Shown: positions 42,905-53,054, counted from the first letter of the stretch. The stretch: DNA of 64,000 nucleotides from Flagellimonas lutimaris (GCF_003581615.1 NZ_QXFH01000071.1:1-64000); one strand, 5' to 3'. Notes: generated by a model from the letters alone, not told the origin. Program-made: numbers and translations.

Positions 42905-44215
42905 ATGAAAAGTTTGGATACCATTCCCACAGGGAAAATTGAACGGGCAGGAAAGCTTGTTAAAACAGGGGTTAAAATAGGGGGCAACTACGTAAAATAC
43001 TACGGTAAGAAGTTGGTTGATCCCCAGACCTCAAAAGATACTTTGGATCAAGACAATGCAGAGGATATTTATGATGGCCTAAAAAGTTTGAAGGGAAGCG
43101 CCCTAAAAGTGGCACAAATGCTCAGCATGGAAAAGAACCTATTGCCCCGTGCCTATGTGGATAAATTCTCCTTGTCACAATTTTCAGTTCCTCCATTGTC
43201 GGCTCCTTTGGTTCGTAAGACCTTCAAAAAATATTTAGGGAAGTATCCAGAGGATATTTTTGATGAGTTTGAAAAAGATTCTGTCAACGCTGCCAGTATT
43301 GGACAAGTGCACCGAGCTGAAAAGGATGGGATAAAATTGGCAGTAAAAATTCAATATCCAGGAGTTGCGGAAAGTATTAGCAGTGATTTGGCCTTGGTGA
43401 AACCTGTTGCGATTAAAATGTTCAATCTAAAAGGAAAGGATTCCGAAAAATACTTTAAAGAGGTTGAGCACAAATTGGTAGAGGAGACCAACTATATTTT
43501 GGAATTGGAGCAAAGTGATGAAATAACTACTGCATGTTCCGTAATTCCAAATATGCAGTTTCCTAAATACTATCGAGATTTATCCAGTGAGCGCATTTTG
43601 ACCATGGATTGGATGCAGGGAATCCATTTGGGAGAATTTACCCAAACCGAGTTTGATGTTGATTTAGGCAACACATTGGGGCAGGCCCTTTGGGATTTTT
43701 ACATGTTCCAAATCCATAAGTTGAGAAGGGTACATGCAGATCCGCATCCGGGTAATTTTTTGGTGAGTTCGGAAGGAAAATTGATTGCTATCGATTTTGG
43801 TTGCATTAAAGAAATACCCGAAGAGTTCTATGTGCCTTATTTTGAACTGGCCAAAGAGGAAAACATCAATAATGATGAGGTGTTTATGGAGAAATTGTAC
43901 GAACTGGAAATTCTGACCCCAACCGATTCCGAGGAGGAATTGAAATTTTTTACGGCCTTGTTCAAGGAGATGCTTACCATTTTTACTTCACCATTTCATA
44001 AGGAAACATTCGATTTTGGTGATGAAGGTTTCTGGTCCAAAATCGCAAATCTTAGCGAACGGTATTCCAAAGACGAACAAATCCGCAAAATGAATGGAAA
44101 CCGTGGGTCTAAACACTTTTTGTACATAAACCGCACATTTTTTGGGCTTTATAATCTTTTGCACGACTTAGAGGCCAAGGTGGAGGTGAGCCATTTTGAA
44201 AAGTACATGGACTAA
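42905..44215 (+). CDS. AarF/ABC1/UbiB-family atypical kinase
   Basis: The 436-residue protein contains the UbiB signature regions: KVAQ at residues 68-71 (the family consensus is KxGQ), AASIGQVHRAE with the Ala-rich loop, AVKIQYPG with the catalytic lysine, HADPHPGNF with the catalytic Asp/Asn, and IDFGCIKE. Family members act as ATPases or kinases in ubiquinone synthesis and lipid homeostasis. This bacterium probably uses menaquinone, so the exact target is unknown. It has no membrane segment at its C-terminus. Confidence 0.88.
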   Translation: MKSLDTIPTGKIERAGKLVKTGVKIGGNYVKYYGKKLVDPQTSKDTLDQDNAEDIYDGLKSLKGSALKVAQMLSMEKNLLPRAYVDKFSLSQFSVPPLSAPLVRKTFKKYLGKYPEDIFDEFEKDSVNAASIGQVHRAEKDGIKLAVKIQYPGVAESISSDLALVKPVAIKMFNLKGKDSEKYFKEVEHKLVEETNYILELEQSDEITTACSVIPNMQFPKYYRDLSSERILTMDWMQGIHLGEFTQTEFDVDLGNTLGQALWDFYMFQIHKLRRVHADPHPGNFLVSSEGKLIAIDFGCIKEIPEEFYVPYFELAKEENINNDEVFMEKLYELEILTPTDSEEELKFFTALFKEMLTIFTSPFHKETFDFGDEGFWSKIANLSERYSKDEQIRKMNGNRGSKHFLYINRTFFGLYNLLHDLEAKVEVSHFEKYMD

Positions 44216-44311
44216 TTTTGTTAATAAATATCCAGTTCTTGGGATATATTTTTTACTTTTCCGTTACTTAGCCCAGTATTTTTTAAAGATTCAATATTTA
44301 AGCACTTTGTA

Positions 44312-45319
44312 ATGTATAACTCAAGAATATCAGGATTGGGATTTTATGTCCCTGAAAATGTGGTCACTAATGACGATTTGTCTAAAGTGATGGACACGAA
44401 TGACGAATGGATACAAGAACGCACAGGTATCAAGGAAAGGCGTCATGTGGTTAAAGGTACCGATACCACTACTTCCATGGGGGTAAAGGCGGCGCAAAAA
44501 GCAATCGAACGTGCGGGAATTGATAAGGATGACATTGATTTTATCGTTTTTGCTACCCTGAGTCCTGATTATTATTTCCCTGGACCAGGAGTTTTGGTTC
44601 AGCGCGATTTAGGGCTTAAGACTGTGGGAGCACTGGATGTTAGAAACCAATGTTCAGGTTTTGTGTATGGAATTTCCGTGGCGGACCAATACATAAAAAG
44701 CGGTATGTACAAAAATGTACTTGTCATTGGCTCCGAGCTACATTCACATGGTTTGGACATGACCACTCGGGGTAGAGGCGTATCCGTAATTTTCGGTGAT
44801 GGTGCCGGCGCAGCGGTTCTTACCCGTGAAGAAGATACAGCAAAAGGAATCCTATCCACCCATTTACATTCTGAAGGACAACATGCCGAAGAGCTTTCTT
44901 TGGTCGCTCCAGGTATGGGAAAACGTTGGGTAAACGATATTATCGCAGATAATGACCCTGAGGATACTTCTTATTATCCCTATATGAACGGACAATTTGT
45001 GTTTAAGAATGCGGTAGTTCGATTCAGTGAAGTAATTATGGAAGGGTTAAAAACCAATAATCTTGGTCCAGAGGATATCGATATGCTGATTCCGCATCAG
45101 GCCAATTTGAGGATATCCCAATTCATTCAAAAGAAGTTTGGTTTGAAAGATGACCAAGTATTCAACAATATCATGAAATATGGAAATACCACAGCTGCAT
45201 CCATTCCTATTGCGTTGACAGAGGCATGGGAAGAAGGAAAAATCAAGGAAGGCGATTTAGTGGTCCTTGCTGCTTTTGGTAGTGGCTTTACTTGGGGCAG
45301 CGTGATTATTAGGTGGTAA
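44312..45319 (+). CDS. fabH: 3-oxoacyl-ACP synthase III (FabH-like)
   Basis: The 335-residue enzyme condenses an acyl-CoA starter with malonyl-ACP. The catalytic triad is Cys114 (NQCSGF), His262 (PHQANLR) and Asn292 (YGNTTAAS). The length and the DEWIQERTGI segment near residue 31 fit FabH. No other fatty-acid gene is adjacent, so it may be a secondary paralogue for a special starter unit rather than the main initiator. It is monocistronic and ends at a bidirectional terminator. Confidence 0.9.
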   Translation: MYNSRISGLGFYVPENVVTNDDLSKVMDTNDEWIQERTGIKERRHVVKGTDTTTSMGVKAAQKAIERAGIDKDDIDFIVFATLSPDYYFPGPGVLVQRDLGLKTVGALDVRNQCSGFVYGISVADQYIKSGMYKNVLVIGSELHSHGLDMTTRGRGVSVIFGDGAGAAVLTREEDTAKGILSTHLHSEGQHAEELSLVAPGMGKRWVNDIIADNDPEDTSYYPYMNGQFVFKNAVVRFSEVIMEGLKTNNLGPEDIDMLIPHQANLRISQFIQKKFGLKDDQVFNNIMKYGNTTAASIPIALTEAWEEGKIKEGDLVVLAAFGSGFTWGSVIIRW

Positions 45320-45346
45320 TCTTTCGAACAAAAGAATTTTAAAATA

Positions 45347-45376
45347 AAACCCCGATCCTTTAGGATCGGGGTTTTT
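45347..45376. terminator. Bidirectional intrinsic terminator between fabH and the TonB-type receptor
   Basis: AAACCCCGATCCT and AGGATCGGGGTTT pair (45347-45374) around two bases, with A-rich left and T-rich right flanks. The stem is 13 bp and serves both convergent genes. Confidence 0.92.
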
Positions 45377-45434
45377 GATTGATGCCTTCACAAGATAACC
45401 AACCAACACTCGAATATGGGGCATCAATATTTTT

Positions 45435-47885
45435 TTATAGGATTCCGCCACCACCTTGTTTGGTGTTGCTATCCCTTCTTTTACGTGACTTGGCACGGTT
45501 TTTTCCACTTCCAAATCGGTAGGATAGTCCAACATATACATTGTTGCTCTCCCAGTTAAAAGCACCTTCTTGAGCGTATGGAAAATCTCCTTCAAAAGCG
45601 AATCGCATGGTATTGAAAATATCGTTGTAATTTACACTTAGTGTACCTTTTCCTTCTGCAAAGCTGTAGCGTGCTCCTAAATTCACAAAGTACATGGGAT
45701 TGGCATCGAACTGTATGCTTTTGTTTCTTCCACGATAGAATCCAAAGGCCTGAACTGTCAGTTTTTTGGTCACGGTAAAGCTGTTGTTCATCCTTAAATT
45801 CCAAGCCGTGTTGTCAACTTTTACTCTTTCTTCTACAATATCATCCTCGGTCGGATTGGGGTCTGTGGTGTCAAATGTTTCCGTAAGCCCACGTTGTGTT
45901 TGTGAGAATAGGTCGAAACTACCGTTGATGCTCCACCATTTTATGGGTTTGTAATTGGTTGATAGCTCAAAACCATAAGCGGATGTTTCATCAAAATTAT
46001 CGAAGGTCAGAATGGTCTTGTTCAAATCCAAACGGTCCACATAAACGGCTCTGTTGATTTCGTCCGTAATGCTTCTGTAGAAAACACCACCTGTAATACT
46101 TCCATTTTTTATTCTTTTGGTGTAATTGACCTCATAGGAACTGGTAAACTGTGGAACCAAGTTTGGGTTTCCAAAGGAAGATATCAGAGGTGTTGCAAAT
46201 TCCCTGATCGGGTTTACTTGTTGTAGCCCCGGTCTATCTACACGTCTGCTATAACTCACTTGCAACTGGTCTTTTTCGTTTGGCTTGTAAGTAAGGAATC
46301 CAGATGGGTATATTTCGGTATACTTATCGGTAAAGGCACGTACGGCATTGGTATCCGCTTTAACCTGCACATCTTCGATGCGTACGCCCATTTGATAGGA
46401 CCATTTTTCATATGACTGTCCAAAAGTGGCGTAGGCGGAGTAAATATCCATGGCATACACAAATTCTGTGGATGGCGTAGGTACCAAGTTTCCTTGAGAA
46501 TTGAAAGTTTGTCCGGTAGAGGAATAATCCACGTTGGTTTCAAAGTTTCTGGATTGCAATCCAATTTCCAGTTTGGAAATACTGTCCAATGGGTTCACGT
46601 AATCTAAATTTGCCGTTGTTTGGGTACGGTCAGTATCTACAAAATCCATATAGTTTGGATAGGTTGTTGCGCCAGTGGAACTGAAATTAGCATCTTGTTC
46701 ACTTTTAAACTGATTGTGGTCCACTTCCAGTTCTATGTTGTGCCCTTCCTTGTTAAAGTCCAATTTGTAATCAAAATTATATTGCTCGCTGCTGTTATTG
46801 GAGTCGTCAAAGAACAACTGGGTTACATTTCTGGACATATCATTGAAGTAAGTAACCTGAGTTTTACCATCTCCGGTTCCGTCAAAAATGTTTTGATTAG
46901 TGAAAAAGGATATGGTGTTTTTGTCGTTCAGGTAAAAATCTACTCCTAATTTGTAGAGGTGGGATTTGTTGTTGTTGAAAAAGTCAAATTTTTGGCGTGA
47001 GTTTTCGTCAATACGTAGTATGCTGCCATCGTTCACATATTTACCAATATTGTTACCATAGTTTCCATAAAAATTGAATTTGCCGTTACGGTAGTTTAAA
47101 TCGATGGAGCTATTAAACTTGGCCTCGATACCTTTGGTAAGACCTAAATTCACGTTTCCGTTAAAACCGATATTGGCGTTTTTGTGCAAAACAATATTGA
47201 TGATGCCGCTCATCCCTTCGGGATTGTACTTGGCAGATGGGTTTGTGATGAGTTCTATGGATTTAATCGAGGTGGACGGAATTTGCTTGAGCAATTGTGC
47301 CACGGGAACGTTGGACAATTTACCGTCCACCATTACCCGTACATTGGAGTTGCCGCGCAACGAAATTTCACCGGTTTGTGCATCCACATTTACAGATGGG
47401 ATGTTGTTCATTATATCCGATGCCGAAGCACCAGCGGTGGTAAGGTCTTTCCCTACATTGATTACCTTTCTGTCCACACGCTGTTCTATGGTTGTGCGTT
47501 CGGCTACCACTTCTACGCCTTCAAGCTCTTTGGTCTCTTCTTCCAAAATTACAGTGCCCAGATTAAGGCTTCGTTTTCCCTTGGCTATTACCAGTTTTTG
47601 AGAATAGGTTTTGTACCCGATAAATTGTACCTCAAAAATAAAGGCGCCATCGGGCAGTTTTTTGATTTCAAAGTTTCCGTCCTCGGTGGTAATACCTCCG
47701 GTAATGGTCTTTGTGCCATCCTCAGATTTAATGACAACAGCGGCATAGGCCACAGGTTGGTTAGAAACATCGTCAACAACTTTTCCGTTGATGATGCCCA
47801 GTGCGGTGTCGGGGTCGTTTGCTAAAGAAGTAAATGGGGATGTCATGCACAGCAATAGTGCGAATAGAAAGCTCAGATGTCTCAT
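45435..47885 (-). CDS. Outer-membrane TonB-type beta-barrel receptor with carboxypeptidase-like N-domain
   Basis: The 816-residue protein has a signal peptide (to about residue 22, FTSLAND), a carboxypeptidase-regulatory-like Ig domain (residues about 29-115, GIINGKVVDDVSNQPVAYAAV), a plug-like domain with VRVMVDGKLSNVPV and IELITNPSAKYNPEGMSGI, and a large barrel of the OMP_b-brl_3 type. The C-terminus carries a basic, glycine-rich tail after VGLSYRFG. It resembles receptors for peptides or siderophores that lack a partner lipoprotein; no cargo can be assigned. Confidence 0.9.
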   Translation of the reverse strand: MRHLSFLFALLLCMTSPFTSLANDPDTALGIINGKVVDDVSNQPVAYAAVVIKSEDGTKTITGGITTEDGNFEIKKLPDGAFIFEVQFIGYKTYSQKLVIAKGKRSLNLGTVILEEETKELEGVEVVAERTTIEQRVDRKVINVGKDLTTAGASASDIMNNIPSVNVDAQTGEISLRGNSNVRVMVDGKLSNVPVAQLLKQIPSTSIKSIELITNPSAKYNPEGMSGIINIVLHKNANIGFNGNVNLGLTKGIEAKFNSSIDLNYRNGKFNFYGNYGNNIGKYVNDGSILRIDENSRQKFDFFNNNKSHLYKLGVDFYLNDKNTISFFTNQNIFDGTGDGKTQVTYFNDMSRNVTQLFFDDSNNSSEQYNFDYKLDFNKEGHNIELEVDHNQFKSEQDANFSSTGATTYPNYMDFVDTDRTQTTANLDYVNPLDSISKLEIGLQSRNFETNVDYSSTGQTFNSQGNLVPTPSTEFVYAMDIYSAYATFGQSYEKWSYQMGVRIEDVQVKADTNAVRAFTDKYTEIYPSGFLTYKPNEKDQLQVSYSRRVDRPGLQQVNPIREFATPLISSFGNPNLVPQFTSSYEVNYTKRIKNGSITGGVFYRSITDEINRAVYVDRLDLNKTILTFDNFDETSAYGFELSTNYKPIKWWSINGSFDLFSQTQRGLTETFDTTDPNPTEDDIVEERVKVDNTAWNLRMNNSFTVTKKLTVQAFGFYRGRNKSIQFDANPMYFVNLGARYSFAEGKGTLSVNYNDIFNTMRFAFEGDFPYAQEGAFNWESNNVYVGLSYRFGSGKNRAKSRKRRDSNTKQGGGGIL

Positions 47886-48236
47886 GAGTAGTTCGTTTTT
47901 TGATTGATGATTAGATTGATTGACTGATGATATTTTTAAGACGCCTAACGCTATGGAATGTTACACGAGAATTTCATTTTAACATTCTTTAACAGGATAG
48001 CAATGCGAAATAACCACCTTTGTAAGATGTTCTGTCTAAGTGAGACTACTAAATAACTATATGAAAAGAAGAAACCCCGGTAAAAATACCGGGGTTAAAC
48101 ATTGATAAGCTATACTAAACACTAACCATTAACTATAAAAATACAGTCTTACCAATGACAATAAGTTATGAAAAATAGACGACTTTATTTATGATAAGTT
48201 ACAGTCTATACTAAAGTTTAACACAAAAATTAACAA
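47886..48236. other. Intergenic region between the TonB-type receptor and the CoA-binding protein gene
   Basis: The 351-base gap contains a small dyad GTCT-N5-AGAC (48034-48046), a strong hairpin (48073-48095) overlapping a possible 14-residue frame (48061-48105), and imperfect repeats: GATAAG...CTATACTAAA appears at 48104-48119 and again at 48193-48215. No normal gene is visible. Confidence 0.6.
48073..48095. terminator. Orphan terminator-like hairpin
   Basis: AACCCCGGTA and TACCGGGGTT pair around AAA. On the minus strand a T-rich stretch (TTTCTTCTTTTC) follows, on the plus strand only TTAAAC. It therefore looks like a terminator for minus-strand transcription upstream of the TonB-type receptor, although no gene lies there. 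Confidence 0.6.
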
Positions 48237-48596
48237 ATGCAAAAAACACTTGTCGTAGGGGCTTCTACAAACCCAAGAAGATACAGCAACACAGCAATTC
48301 GTAGGCTGGTTGACAACAATGTTGAGACAACCGCATTTGGGATACGTGGGGGAACTGTATCAGGTGTGCAAATTAAGGATAACTTGGGTGATTTTCAAAA
48401 TATTGATACGGTAACTTTATATTTAAACCCCAAAAACCAAAAGGAGTACTATCAACAAATAATAGATCTTAATCCCAAAAGGGTCATTTTTAACCCTGGG
48501 ACGGAAAATCCAGAGTTCTACAAAATCCTTGAAAATGCTGGGGTTGAGGTTGAGGTCGCTTGTACTTTGGTTCTACTTGCTACTGGTCAATATTAG
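48237..48596 (+). CDS. CoA-binding domain protein
   Basis: This 119-residue cytoplasmic protein is a single Rossmann-type CoA-binding domain: [19 protein letters not shown] at the N-terminus and [15 protein letters not shown] in the second half. It corresponds to the stand-alone YccU-like family with no known reaction. It is convergent with the symporter gene, overlapping it by 17 bases. Confidence 0.87.
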   Translation: MQKTLVVGASTNPRRYSNTAIRRLVDNNVETTAFGIRGGTVSGVQIKDNLGDFQNIDTVTLYLNPKNQKEYYQQIIDLNPKRVIFNPGTENPEFYKILENAGVEVEVACTLVLLATGQY

Positions 48597-50067
48597 TCTC
48601 TGTACCCGTTTTTTTGGTTCGGATCAGCCACAGGCCAATAAAAGTTAATAAACCGTTGAGCGGTAACAATTCATAACCAACTTGGTAGCCTCCCAAATAA
48701 TCTGCTGGCACATTAGCAATCAAAACTATGGTAATCACCGAAACAATTGCTACTATCCAAACGTAAGCATCTTTAATTTTGTATTTGGTGAAAATACCAA
48801 AGGCGAAAAGACCTAATAACGGACCATAAGTATAACCTGCAACGGTCAGTAAACTATCAATAACGTTGCTGCTCAGAATGTACTTAAACGCAATAATCAC
48901 AATTATCAACACTACACTCATTACAATATGCGTACGTTTTCTAATGTGCTTTTGTTCCTTTTCTTCTTTTTCCCCAACATTTAAAAAGTCCACGCAAAAC
49001 GAAGTGGTCAATGAAGTTAAGGCACTATCGGCACTACTGTAGGCGGCAGCAATTAATCCGAGCATGAAGGTAATGGAAAGGGCCAGTCCCAAACTACCAT
49101 TCAATGCGATCTCAGGAAATAATAAATCTGTTTTTGGTGTACCGTCCATTAAGGGAATACCAATACCTTCCCTTTTTGCATAAATGAAAAGCAAAGCGCC
49201 CAACAACATGAACAAGAATGTGGTCCCGACCAGAACAAAACTAAAGGACACCATATTCTTCTGTGCATCCTTCAAGGATTTACAGGTAAGGTTTTTTTGC
49301 ATCATATCCTGATCTAGCCCCGTCATACAAATGGTCACGAACATACCCCCGACAAAAGATTTAATAAAATAGCTTTTGTTTAAAAAACTATCTGTCACCA
49401 AAAAATCATTGTAACTCTTTAATTCTTCCGATGCCAAAAACTCACTAAAACTCCAACCCAATTCTTGATTGATCATCGCTATGGAAAGGATTACGGCCAA
49501 AATCATAAAAAGAGTCTGCAGGGTATCTGTCCAAACAATGGTCTTTATACCTCCTTTATTGGTGTATATCCAAATCAATAATATGGAAATGACTACCGTA
49601 AACTCAAAACGGATCCCAAGGTCATCAAAAACAAACTGCTGTAAAACGATGGCCACCAAGTATAATCTAAAAGCGGCGCCCAATACTCGGGAGATAAAAA
49701 AGAAAAATGCCCCGGTTCGGTGGCTCACCTTTCCAAAACGATCGTGCAAATATTCATAAATAGAGGTAAGGTTGAGTTTATAGTACAACGGGAGAAGCAC
49801 AAAGGCAACCACAAAATATCCAAATAGATAGCCTAGAACCACTTGCATATAGGTCAACTGGCTATCGCCTACCCAACCAGGAACCGATATAAAAGTCACA
49901 CCAGAGAGCGACGCTCCAACCATTCCAAAGGCAACAACATACCAAGGTGATTGTTTTCCAGCCTTAAAAAAATCGGCGTTGGAATCGTTTTTTCCAGTAA
50001 AGTATGAGATAAGGATAAGCACCAAGAAATAGGCGCCTATAAGCAACAGAATTTGTGTGGCTGACAT
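48580..50067 (-). CDS. Sodium:solute symporter (SSS family)
   Basis: The 495-residue inner-membrane protein has about thirteen transmembrane helices. [19 protein letters not shown] near residue 58 and the late [18 protein letters not shown] are signature loops of the SSS family. The substrate cannot be told from sequence; sialic acid-, proline- or sugar-like solutes are possible. The frame extends upstream to 50130, but ATG 50067 (MSATQILLL) is directly at the first helix and is chosen. Confidence 0.88.
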   Translation of the reverse strand: MSATQILLLIGAYFLVLILISYFTGKNDSNADFFKAGKQSPWYVVAFGMVGASLSGVTFISVPGWVGDSQLTYMQVVLGYLFGYFVVAFVLLPLYYKLNLTSIYEYLHDRFGKVSHRTGAFFFFISRVLGAAFRLYLVAIVLQQFVFDDLGIRFEFTVVISILLIWIYTNKGGIKTIVWTDTLQTLFMILAVILSIAMINQELGWSFSEFLASEELKSYNDFLVTDSFLNKSYFIKSFVGGMFVTICMTGLDQDMMQKNLTCKSLKDAQKNMVSFSFVLVGTTFLFMLLGALLFIYAKREGIGIPLMDGTPKTDLLFPEIALNGSLGLALSITFMLGLIAAAYSSADSALTSLTTSFCVDFLNVGEKEEKEQKHIRKRTHIVMSVVLIIVIIAFKYILSSNVIDSLLTVAGYTYGPLLGLFAFGIFTKYKIKDAYVWIVAIVSVITIVLIANVPADYLGGYQVGYELLPLNGLLTFIGLWLIRTKKTGTETNIDQ

Positions 50068-50119
50068 ATATCTAATTTGAATTGCAAAGTACGAAAGTAA
50101 ATTCGTAACAGTAAAATCG

Positions 50120-50127
50120 TAATTTTG
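50120..50127 (+). promoter_or_regulatory. Putative recR promoter -7 element (TAATTTTG)
   Basis: Exact match to TAnnTTTG, 16 bases upstream of the recR ATG, so the leader would be very short. Confidence 0.5.
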
Positions 50128-50143
50128 CAAGAGAATTGATGCT

Positions 50144-50764
50144 ATGGAATTTTCATCGAAGCTATTGGAAAACGCAGTTTACGAAATGTCACAATTGCCG
50201 GGAATCGGTAAACGAACGGCATTACGATTGGTGCTGCATCTATTAAAACAGCCCGAAGAAAGGACCGAACTGTTGGCTCATGCGTTGCTCAAATTGAAGG
50301 ATGAGGTCAACTTTTGTAATAACTGCCATAATATTTCCGATACCGAAGTATGTGAAATATGCGCCAATCCAAAAAGGGATGAAACCATTGTTTGTGTAGT
50401 GGAAGATATCCGGGATGTAATGGCCATTGAGAATACCTCCCAGTATAATGGGCTGTACCATGTGTTGGGTGGTAAAATATCTCCCATGGAGGGTGTAGGC
50501 CCGCAAGACCTTACTATAGGCTCGTTGGTAAGAAAAGTTAAGGATGGAACGGTCAAAGAATTGATTTTGGCCCTAAGTTCCACCATGGAAGGCGATACCA
50601 CCAATTTTTATATTTATAAACAATTGGATGGTTTGGAGGTCATAACCTCCACAATAGCCAGGGGAATTTCTGTTGGAGACGAATTGGAATATGCAGATGA
50701 AGTAACTTTGGGGCGAAGTATAATTAATAGAGTGCCTTTTGAAAATTCTATTAAAGCTAATTAA
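50144..50764 (+). CDS. recR: Recombination mediator protein RecR
   Basis: The 206-residue protein assists RecF/RecO in loading RecA at gaps. It has an N-terminal helix-hairpin-helix ([12 protein letters not shown], residues about 18-29), a four-cysteine zinc finger (CNNCHN and CEIC, near residues 57 and 70) and a Toprim domain ([12 protein letters not shown] onward, with [13 protein letters not shown]). The length is standard. Confidence 0.96.
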   Translation: MEFSSKLLENAVYEMSQLPGIGKRTALRLVLHLLKQPEERTELLAHALLKLKDEVNFCNNCHNISDTEVCEICANPKRDETIVCVVEDIRDVMAIENTSQYNGLYHVLGGKISPMEGVGPQDLTIGSLVRKVKDGTVKELILALSSTMEGDTTNFYIYKQLDGLEVITSTIARGISVGDELEYADEVTLGRSIINRVPFENSIKAN

Positions 50765-50798
50765 TGAACATAAATCAAAAATAAGTCGATTTCTTTAG

Positions 50799-50806
50799 TA
50801 TTTTTG
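50799..50806 (+). promoter_or_regulatory. Putative promoter -7 element upstream of the E2 gene (TATTTTTG)
   Basis: Exact TAnnTTTG match, 37 bases before ATG 50844. It lies upstream of the TTG at 50829, so it does not decide between the two starts. Confidence 0.45.
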
Positions 50807-50843
50807 TAAAATAATAATCGAAATTACTTTGATAAATACGAAT

Positions 50844-52208
50844 ATGTCAAAATTTGAATTGAAATTACCGCAAATGGGAGAAAGTGTCGCCGAAGCTACC
50901 TTGACCAATTGGCTAAAGGAAGTTGGCGATACCATTGAGATGGACGAAGCCGTCTTTGAAATTGCCACGGACAAAGTAGATTCCGAAGTTCCAAGTGAAG
51001 TGGATGGGGTATTGTTGGAAAAGCGGTTCGATGTAGATGACGTTATAAAAGTAGGTGAGGTTGTTGCCGTAATCCAAGTAGAGGGCGAGGTTGAAAATGC
51101 TGTAGATGATGGCGCCGGTGAGGAAGTATCAGTTGAGGAACCAGCAGAAGTGCCTGCCAGGGAATTGGAAGTTCAAATGGCCGGTGTAAAGGAATCAGTT
51201 TCTACTTCGACACCCGATTTTTCCAGTTCGGAAAGATTCTATTCACCTTTGGTGAAAAATATTGCCAAAGAAGAAAATGTTTCCATGGATGAATTGGAGG
51301 CCATTGTGGGCACTGGAAAAGAAGGCAGGGTAACCAAGAATGATATTATGGCTTATTTAGAAAGTCGTTCCAATGGTAGCCAAACCAAAGTAGAAGCTAT
51401 ACCTCAGCCCAAAGCCAAAACAGAAAAAGCGGCTACACCGTTGGCCCCAAAAGAAACCACAGCGGACAAGCCAAAAGAATCCAAGGTTCATGTTGGAGCA
51501 GGAGATGAGGTCATTCCATTGACTCGAATGGGTAAATTAATCGCCCATCACATGATTGAGAGTATTTCCACATCGGCACATGTACAAAGTTTTGTTGAAG
51601 TAGATGTGACCAACGTGGTAAACTGGAGGAACAAGGTGAAAAATGCTTTCCAAGAACGTGAAGGAGAAAAGTTGACTTTTACCCCCATTTTTATGGAAGC
51701 TGTGGCCATGGCCCTTAAAAAATATCCAATGATGAACATATCGTTGGACGGGGACAAGGTTGTCAAAAAGAAAAATATCAACTTGGGTATGGCGGCAGCC
51801 TTGCCCGATGGTAATTTGATCGTGCCTGTAATTAAAAATGCTGACCAATTGAACTTGGTGGGTATGGCCAAAACGGTGAACGATCTAGCCAGTAGGGCCA
51901 GAAACAATCAATTGAAGCCTGATGAGGTAAGAGATGGTACCTACACGGTGACCAATGTGGGTTCCTTTGGAAGTGTTTTTGGAACGCCAATCATTAATCA
52001 ACCTCAAGTGGGGATTCTTGCTTTGGGAGCCATCAGAAAAATACCATCGGTTATCGAAACCGACCAGGGTGAATATATAGGTATCCGAAGTAAAATGTAT
52101 TTGTCGCACAGTTATGATCACCGTGTGGTGAATGGTGCTTTGGGCGGCATGTTCGTAAAAGCGGTCGCCGATTATTTGGAGGCTTGGGACATAAACAGGG
52201 AAATATAG
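50844..52208 (+). CDS. 2-oxo acid dehydrogenase E2 component (dihydrolipoamide acyltransferase)
   Basis: The 454-residue protein transfers acyl groups from lipoyl to CoA. Residues 1-80 form a lipoyl domain with Lys44 (ATDKVDSE) as lipoylation site; an Ala/Pro/Glu-rich linker follows; the E1/E3-binding domain is at about 132-170 (YSPLVKNIAKEENV); the catalytic domain covers the rest. The active-site motif is DHRVVNG with His426, where Asn430 replaces the common Asp. It resembles branched-chain-type E2 proteins. No E1 or E3 gene is nearby. ATG 50844 starts directly at the lipoyl domain. Confidence 0.9.
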   Translation: MSKFELKLPQMGESVAEATLTNWLKEVGDTIEMDEAVFEIATDKVDSEVPSEVDGVLLEKRFDVDDVIKVGEVVAVIQVEGEVENAVDDGAGEEVSVEEPAEVPARELEVQMAGVKESVSTSTPDFSSSERFYSPLVKNIAKEENVSMDELEAIVGTGKEGRVTKNDIMAYLESRSNGSQTKVEAIPQPKAKTEKAATPLAPKETTADKPKESKVHVGAGDEVIPLTRMGKLIAHHMIESISTSAHVQSFVEVDVTNVVNWRNKVKNAFQEREGEKLTFTPIFMEAVAMALKKYPMMNISLDGDKVVKKKNINLGMAAALPDGNLIVPVIKNADQLNLVGMAKTVNDLASRARNNQLKPDEVRDGTYTVTNVGSFGSVFGTPIINQPQVGILALGAIRKIPSVIETDQGEYIGIRSKMYLSHSYDHRVVNGALGGMFVKAVADYLEAWDINREI

Positions 52209-52280
52209 CAGGAAATCGTAGGTATTCCTGTCACTATTCTTAATTTAGAAGCCGAGTGAATTTTATTTAAAAAGTCCCAC

Positions 52281-53054
52281 ATGCAATTACAATTGACCAA
52301 ACCTATCTGCTTTTTCGATTTAGAGACTACTGGTACCAACGTAGCAAAGGATAGAATTGTTGAAATTTCGATTCTTAAGGTTTTTCCAAATGGAAATAAA
52401 GAAAGTAGAACTTGGTTGGTGAACCCAGAGATGCCTATTCCGGCAGAATCTGAAGCTATTCATGGGATTTCTGATGAAAAAGTCGCCAACGAACCTACGT
52501 TTAAGCAGTTGTCCAAAGATATCTATGCGATGATCAGGGACAGTGATTTGGCCGGTTTTAATTCTGATAGGTTCGATATTCCATTATTGGCGGAGGAAAT
52601 GCTCCGGGCCGATGTGGATTTTGATATGAAAAGTATGGTCTCTGTAGATGTGCAGACTATTTTCCATAAAATGGAAAAAAGAACCTTGGAAGCTGCTTAC
52701 AAATTCTATTGTGATAAGAATTTGGACGATGCCCATAGCGCAGAAGCCGATACTTTGGCTACATATGAAGTTTTACTGGCGCAGTTGGAAAGGTACCCGG
52801 AATTGGAAAATGACGTTAAAAAACTGTCAGAGTTCACCACAAGAAGACAAAATCTTGATTTTGCAGGTTTTATAGGTGTAGATGAAAATGACAACCCTAT
52901 TTTTTCTTTCGGTAAGCACAAAGGAAAAACCGTAGATGAGGTCATGGAAAAAGAACCAGGCTATTTTGGCTGGATTCTAAATGCAGACTTTCCATTATAT
53001 ACCAAAAAAGTACTTACTCAGATAAAGTTGAGCAAGCTCAATAATAAGTTTTAA
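52281..53054 (+). CDS. 3'-5' exonuclease (DnaQ/ExoX-like)
   Basis: The 257-residue protein has the DEDDh exonuclease domain: FFDLETTG near residue 12 (DxE), HGISDE, NSDRFDIPLL near 95, and DAHSAEADTLATYEV near 155 (HxAxxD). The last 60 residues (SFGKHKGKTVDEVM onward) form a small domain also seen in ExoX-like proteins. It may proofread or trim single-strand ends. An FAH-family gene follows after 32 bases. Confidence 0.9.
   Translation: MQLQLTKPICFFDLETTGTNVAKDRIVEISILKVFPNGNKESRTWLVNPEMPIPAESEAIHGISDEKVANEPTFKQLSKDIYAMIRDSDLAGFNSDRFDIPLLAEEMLRADVDFDMKSMVSVDVQTIFHKMEKRTLEAAYKFYCDKNLDDAHSAEADTLATYEVLLAQLERYPELENDVKKLSEFTTRRQNLDFAGFIGVDENDNPIFSFGKHKGKTVDEVMEKEPGYFGWILNADFPLYTKKVLTQIKLSKLNNKF

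Noticed and set aside
47184..47825. 213-residue plus-strand frame opposite the TonB-type receptor
   Set aside because: It is a shadow of the receptor coding strand with no recognisable domain, promoter or start context.
50829..50843. TTG start giving five extra residues for the E2 protein
   Set aside because: ATG 50844 begins exactly at the lipoyl domain.
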